In this document: positions 61,268-64,000 of the stretch, piece by piece
Position numbering within the stretch: the stretch's first letter is position 1
How the letters are laid out: each line of letters opens with the position of its first letter
NCBI GenBank assembly: GCA_018340805.1
Contig: JACMZG010001913.1
Coordinates: forward strand, 7,525,791 to 7,589,790
Source: Microvelia longipes
Taxonomy: Eukaryota > Arthropoda > Insecta > Hemiptera > Veliidae
Direction: 5' to 3'
Length of the DNA stretch: 64,000 nt
The notes under the pieces: generated by a model
The model's database searches: none
The model's input: only the letters and a program-made list of their open reading frames with translations
What the model was told of the DNA's origin: nothing
Program-made: the position numbers and the translations under genes

Positions 61268-61380
61268 TAGGTTTTGCACTGATGATGGCCTCTAGCTAGG
61301 TTGAAAGCGCTTTGCCAATAAAGTTTTTATTTTGTGGAGAGACTTTTCATTTAATTATTTATGATGAACTCCATTCACGC
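61268..61380 (+). repeat. Penelope-like 3' terminal motif
   Basis: GCACTGATGATGGCCTCTAGCTAGGTTGAAAGCGC...TGGAGAGACTTTTCATTTAATTATTTATGATGAACTCC is the homologue of 38.40-38.53 kb. Confidence 0.6.
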
Positions 61381-62319
61381 TTATTCTCAAGATGTATATT
61401 AAAGTGGAATAGCTATAGCGCAAAAACTCTATTTTATACTCCTCCCACCCCGTTTGTAGCCCCGAATTTTTAATTTTAACCTTAAAAAGTAAAAATAAAC
61501 TTTACGATTTCATCAAAGCGTTCTTTCGTCCTTAGTACGAGCTACAACCTTTTACTTAAAACTGTACACACTGGAACACTTAAAATTTTAAGCAACACAA
61601 ATTTAATCTCAGTTTAGACGAAACATCAGAGATAAAGCGAAAGTTTAAAGGTTACACTGCCTATAATTGGATACTTCCCTTACTCATTTATTATTTAATA
61701 TCTAAAGAGGGTTGGTAACAATGAAAATGCAATGATGCTGCGTTTTAGTTAACATAATAGTAACATGAACGTTTTAACCAAGGGATGCGACAAATAGACT
61801 TAAAATCTAATGGTTTGGAAATGATCTACCCTTTATTTTGTACATTTTCACCCCTCTTTATATAAGCTTATTATACGAAAATAAGGGGAGTCCAATGATG
61901 AGCCAATAGAAACATAATAAAAAGGATTTTCTGTACCACACATGTCTTCTTAAATCACCCATCTTTAAAAATATAATTCCTATAAAAAAATATAAAAGAG
62001 ACAAAAAGAATACAAAAATTAAAACAGTATTGAAGGGATGCCAACGTAACAAAAGAGGAGAACTATCACACCCTAATCCCTAAAGTGATGTAACAAAAAC
62101 AGTGATGTTAAATCTATTTATAATAACAAATGTCCCTAAACTCGTTATAGAATAAAGGTGAACCTTTTTTTTGACTTTTGTCATATCTGTTAAAATAATA
62201 TGATTGACAGATTTCACATTTTTTTGAACTTATTGTTTTTCACTGTAAAGTCTTTTGAAGTAAAAATTTAAAGGTGTTCAGTATAGCTATCTGAATGGAA
62301 ATACACCAAGTATCTTGCC

Positions 62320-62321
<2 letters not shown>
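61381..62321. other. Unassigned intronic DNA
   Basis: The 64-codon minus ORF at 61858-62052 is hydrophobic but has no supporting motif or context. Confidence 0.5.
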
Positions 62322-62369
<48 letters not shown>

Positions 62370-62374
62370 ATATA

Positions 62375-62415
<41 letters not shown>
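62322..62415. repeat. (TA)n(TG)n compound microsatellite
   Basis: TA repeats followed by TG repeats. Confidence 0.95.
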
Positions 62416-62539
62416 ATTCTGTGAATAATGTATGATCAGGGACCTCTAAAACGGATTTCGGACATTCTTCCTGGTCCACCCACCACTCAAGCCACCTCAT
62501 GAACGAGTTAGTTTTGAAAAAGGGAGGATCACTGAATAA

Positions 62540-62544
62540 AGTAT

Positions 62545-62620
<76 letters not shown>

Positions 62621-62622
62621 AA
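62540..62622. repeat. (TA)n microsatellite
   Basis: Nearly pure TA. Confidence 0.95.
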
Positions 62623-64000
62623 GAAATAAAAAATTATAAAGATAAATATATAAGGGCAAACATCAAATCCTAAATATATTAAGGGGTACTTTAAAACCAA
62701 CCGATTACACACGTTACGTAAATTCAAACCTAAATACAATAAGGGTGTGTGTGCTTGCTCCAAAAAACTACATCTTGTAGATTTTAATCAATACGATTTT
62801 CAACTTAACTTTTACATACCTAGAGCCAACTATAAGGTGGCTAATAATCTAAAAATAGTAAATTTTAGATAATCTACAGCGTATAAAAACTTTTTTGAAT
62901 TAAATATATTACGGGTCGCTAAGGTTACGTTCATGTCTTTAAAAAAAAATCAATTTCGTATTATGAAATTGAATGAAATACAAAATACACTGAATATGAA
63001 TTGCAATGATATAAACCATACAAAGTATAGCACAAATATTTTTCTTTATCAGATATGTTTAATCAATAACTAAAAAAAAATTAAAGATTAACGTTTAATA
63101 ATGATTTTTATTCAATTTGTAACGTTATACTTGTTAAAAAAAGCTCAGGTCAAATGTCAATTTTTTAATAATAAAGTTATGGTTTTAGATTCGGGGTTTT
63201 AATTTATGATGTATTATAACATTTGTCAATATTTATTTTTAAATGTATCAAGTAAACTATACATCGGATTTTATTTATAATTATTATTATAATTATCAAG
63301 CACCCTGCGTTAAAAAGGTATTCAAGGTCTACGAAAGAATTTGTTGTAACTTCTCAAATATTTTTTTAAAAAAATTTACTCATCATAAAATGTTTAGTTA
63401 GATTAAGAATAAATAAATAATAACAAATAGCACTTATTGACCATTTTATTTTTAGTTTATATTTTGTTATATTTTAATATTTTATTCTTGTTTCCTTTCA
63501 TTATTAGTCAAAATTGTAAAATTTCTAAAGTTACTTTCTATAGATACAACCTTAATGTTAAGCCCCGGAGCTAGATCTTTGTTTAGTTTGTAGTTCATTC
63601 TTCGATAGTATACACAGCTAGCTATGTTTAGATACCTTATCTGTTTCTTTCTATTAACGGCTTTAGTTTGTTATAAAACACTTTCTGATGAAGACCTAAT
63701 CATACGGTCGAAAGCTTAAATGTTGTTTTATTTATCATGACCAAAACCTCATAACTTTTTACTATTTTTAATAAATAAATAAATATTTAATAAAAAAACA
63801 CAAGAAATAAATTTTAAAAAAATAATCATAGTAAGAAAACTTTGTGAGATACAAAGTACACTTAATTTTTTTGAGAGTTTGGAGTGGAAATAGTTATGCA
63901 CTAAGGGAGTAAAGAAGGGTATTATTTTCCAAAGAAGTTAGTTAGTTCCCAAGGCGAAGCCGAGGAATTTTTGTGTTTAACTTCAAGGCAACCCAAGAGT
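62623..64000. other. Unassigned A+T-rich DNA
   Basis: At 63685-63725, TTTCTGATGAAGACCTAATCATACGGTCGAAAGC reads like another Penelope-type end. I recognise no gene, RNA or other repeat. Confidence 0.5.

Noticed and set aside
61858..62052. 64-codon hydrophobic ORF, perhaps a small membrane protein
   Set aside because: No conserved motif or context, and A+T-rich sequence readily yields hydrophobic ORFs.

Overview
This is a strongly A+T-rich piece of an animal nuclear genome, almost certainly an insect. The only host gene seen is the last coding exon of an empty spiracles (ems/EMX) homeobox gene, on the minus strand at 53564-53749. It ends the homeodomain with the insect-type sequence WFQNRRTKHKRMQQE and starts right after a splice acceptor at the classic homeodomain 44/45 intron position. 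The other homeodomain exon is not in the window, so that intron runs at least 10.2 kb, to the right edge or beyond. Order and species cannot be fixed from this sequence.

Everything else is transposable elements (TEs), tandem repeats and unassigned A+T-rich DNA. 0.1-10.5 kb: nested MITEs, a 53-bp minisatellite, a 2-kb array of 42-bp units, and copies of a roughly 800-bp element that carries a 5S-rRNA-like module (called here the 5S-tailed element) with tRNA-SINE and Penelope-type insertions. 12-23 kb: MITEs, inverted repeats of Penelope-like elements, a purine-rich array with a recent 260-bp duplication, and a LINE fragment split by a later insertion. 23.7-29 kb: a Ty3/Gypsy retrotransposon behind an 832-bp N gap, with gag zinc knuckles, a textbook -1 slippery site, and a pol broken by several frame changes. 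29.3-31.9 kb: a probable TIR DNA transposon with a two-exon gene fragment I do not recognise by name. 32.5-33.8 kb: a dead mariner with both TIRs. 33.9-34.9 kb: an older Gypsy relic. 37.8-38.3 kb: a second mariner, cut by a 10-bp N gap. 38.6-50 kb: many tandem arrays, several of them grown from inside the 5S-tailed element or interrupted by a MITE. 50-64 kb: the ems exon, a 1.2-kb near-palindromic element, a Penelope-like GIY-YIG endonuclease relic, more MITEs, SINEs and (TA)n tracts.

No genes act together here. The interest lies in the order of insertions, readable from target-site duplications, and in the way independent minisatellite arrays arose inside one TE family, one of them from its 5S-rRNA-like module. 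Many arrays and the retrotransposon carry single-base indels, often at homopolymers. Some may be long-read consensus errors, so frame calls should be treated with care.
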